The position numbers and the translations under genes were made by a program. This document shows, one piece after another, positions 34,160 to 34,268 of a stretch of DNA of 34,268 bases; position 1 is the stretch's first letter; every line of letters starts with the position of its first letter. Location of the stretch: the NCBI GenBank assembly GCA_016213775.1, contig JACQZR010000311.1, forward strand, positions 1 to 34,268. Reading direction: 5' to 3'. Under the pieces are notes generated by a model. That model did not search any database. It was not told where the DNA came from and saw only the letters and a list, made by a program, of their open reading frames with translations. The stretch is from Acidobacteriota bacterium (lineage in GTDB: Bacteria > Acidobacteriota > Terriglobia > Bryobacterales > Bryobacteraceae).

Positions 34160-34187
34160 CTCACCAAGCTTGGCTCACCAAGCCAAG
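34160..34187. repeat. Two 14-bp direct repeats (CTCACCAAGC core)
   Basis: CTCACCAAGC occurs at 34160-34169 and 34174-34183, each followed by four bases, TTGG and CAAG, which let the copies pair with nearby GGCTTGG-like strings. It is the right-hand end of the hairpin-rich non-coding stretch. No coding use is evident. Confidence 0.45.
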
Positions 34188-34200
34188 CCTATCTGATCTT

Positions 34201-34226
34201 GTGAACTGAAAGGAGTTCACCATGTG
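34201..34226 (+). promoter_or_regulatory. Hairpin holding a Shine-Dalgarno followed by ATG-TGA
   Basis: GTGAACT (34201-34207) and AGTTCAC (34214-34220) form a 7-bp stem whose loop GAAAGG contributes to the SD AAAGGAG. The ATG at 34222 comes 6 nt after the SD but is followed at once by TGA. It could be a minimal start-stop ORF or the damaged start of a gene beyond the window. Confidence 0.3.
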
Positions 34227-34268
34227 AATTGCTCGTTCGACATGTAGCTGAACTGGAGTGAGATGGAG

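Noticed and set aside
33559-34209. 216-codon plus-strand open frame over the hairpin region
   Set aside because: The translation is low-complexity Arg/Ser/Pro text running through hairpins and direct repeats, has no domain pattern and overlaps the supported minus-strand membrane gene.
1-34268. CRISPR array, tRNA, rRNA or complete insertion sequence
   Set aside because: No regularly spaced repeats, no cloverleaf or rRNA-like stretch and no transposase with terminal inverted repeats were seen on reading both strands.

Overview
The window looks like a piece of an Acidobacteriota chromosome, most likely from the Bryobacterales/Solibacter group. This is inferred from gene content and not from a marker gene. 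The pointers are Ser/Thr kinases fused to PD40-type beta-propeller repeats, a very large Oar-like TonB-dependent receptor with an N-terminal carboxypeptidase-regulatory domain, a PadR regulator overlapping an ADOP-type MacB/FtsX permease, a TIGR02999-like ECF sigma factor divergent from a membrane kinase, and high-GC codon use. No rRNA, tRNA, complete insertion sequence or CRISPR array was seen.

Layout. 1-5.0 kb: two tandem paralogous kinase-PD40 genes on the minus strand; the downstream one is open to the window edge and the upstream one is broken by an amber codon and a frameshift. 5.1-9.1 kb: an assimilatory sulfate operon, cysD-cysN-cysH plus a TauE/SafE-type permease. CysN carries a C-terminal APS-kinase remnant without a P-loop, and CysH has the Cys pairs of a [4Fe-4S] APS reductase, so the pathway probably reduces APS directly and skips PAPS. 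9.1-10.0 kb: a ParDE module with a frameshifted toxin, lying between the permease gene and a decayed second copy of its 3' end. 10.1-18.9 kb: a catabolic-looking block with a TonB-dependent receptor, a PLP beta-eliminating lyase of the tryptophanase/tyrosine phenol-lyase family with atypical substrate-site residues, a small secreted protein, a secreted amidohydrolase with a CIA30-like domain, and an Lrp/AsnC regulator. 19.2-20.0 kb: OsmC and a truncated AhpD-like gene. 20.0-22.7 kb: a membrane Ser/Thr kinase divergent from an ECF sigma factor.

22.8-25.8 kb is a decaying defence/toxin area: a zinc-ribbon protein, an apparently intact HicBA pair, a wrecked DUF4062-NACHT-(FGE-sulfatase-like) NTPase gene, and a VapBC pair whose PIN toxin has lost its middle. 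25.8-26.8 kb is a DedA-rhodanese fusion with an in-frame TGA in the rhodanese active-site loop. The reading frame continues correctly after it, and a hairpin that meets bacterial SECIS geometry lies 21 nt downstream. This is either a selenoprotein or a very fresh nonsense mutation, and it is the best candidate for something undescribed here. 26.8-33.7 kb holds PadR plus an ADOP permease, a GAF-like protein, a soluble lytic transglycosylase, a small zinc-motif membrane protein and a convergent membrane protein. 33.7-34.3 kb is non-coding and rich in hairpins.

All calls come from reading translations and motifs by eye; no database search, folding program or alignment was run. Because several genes are interrupted, consensus errors in the assembly are an alternative explanation for the single-base cases, but not for the deletions in the NACHT and VapC genes.
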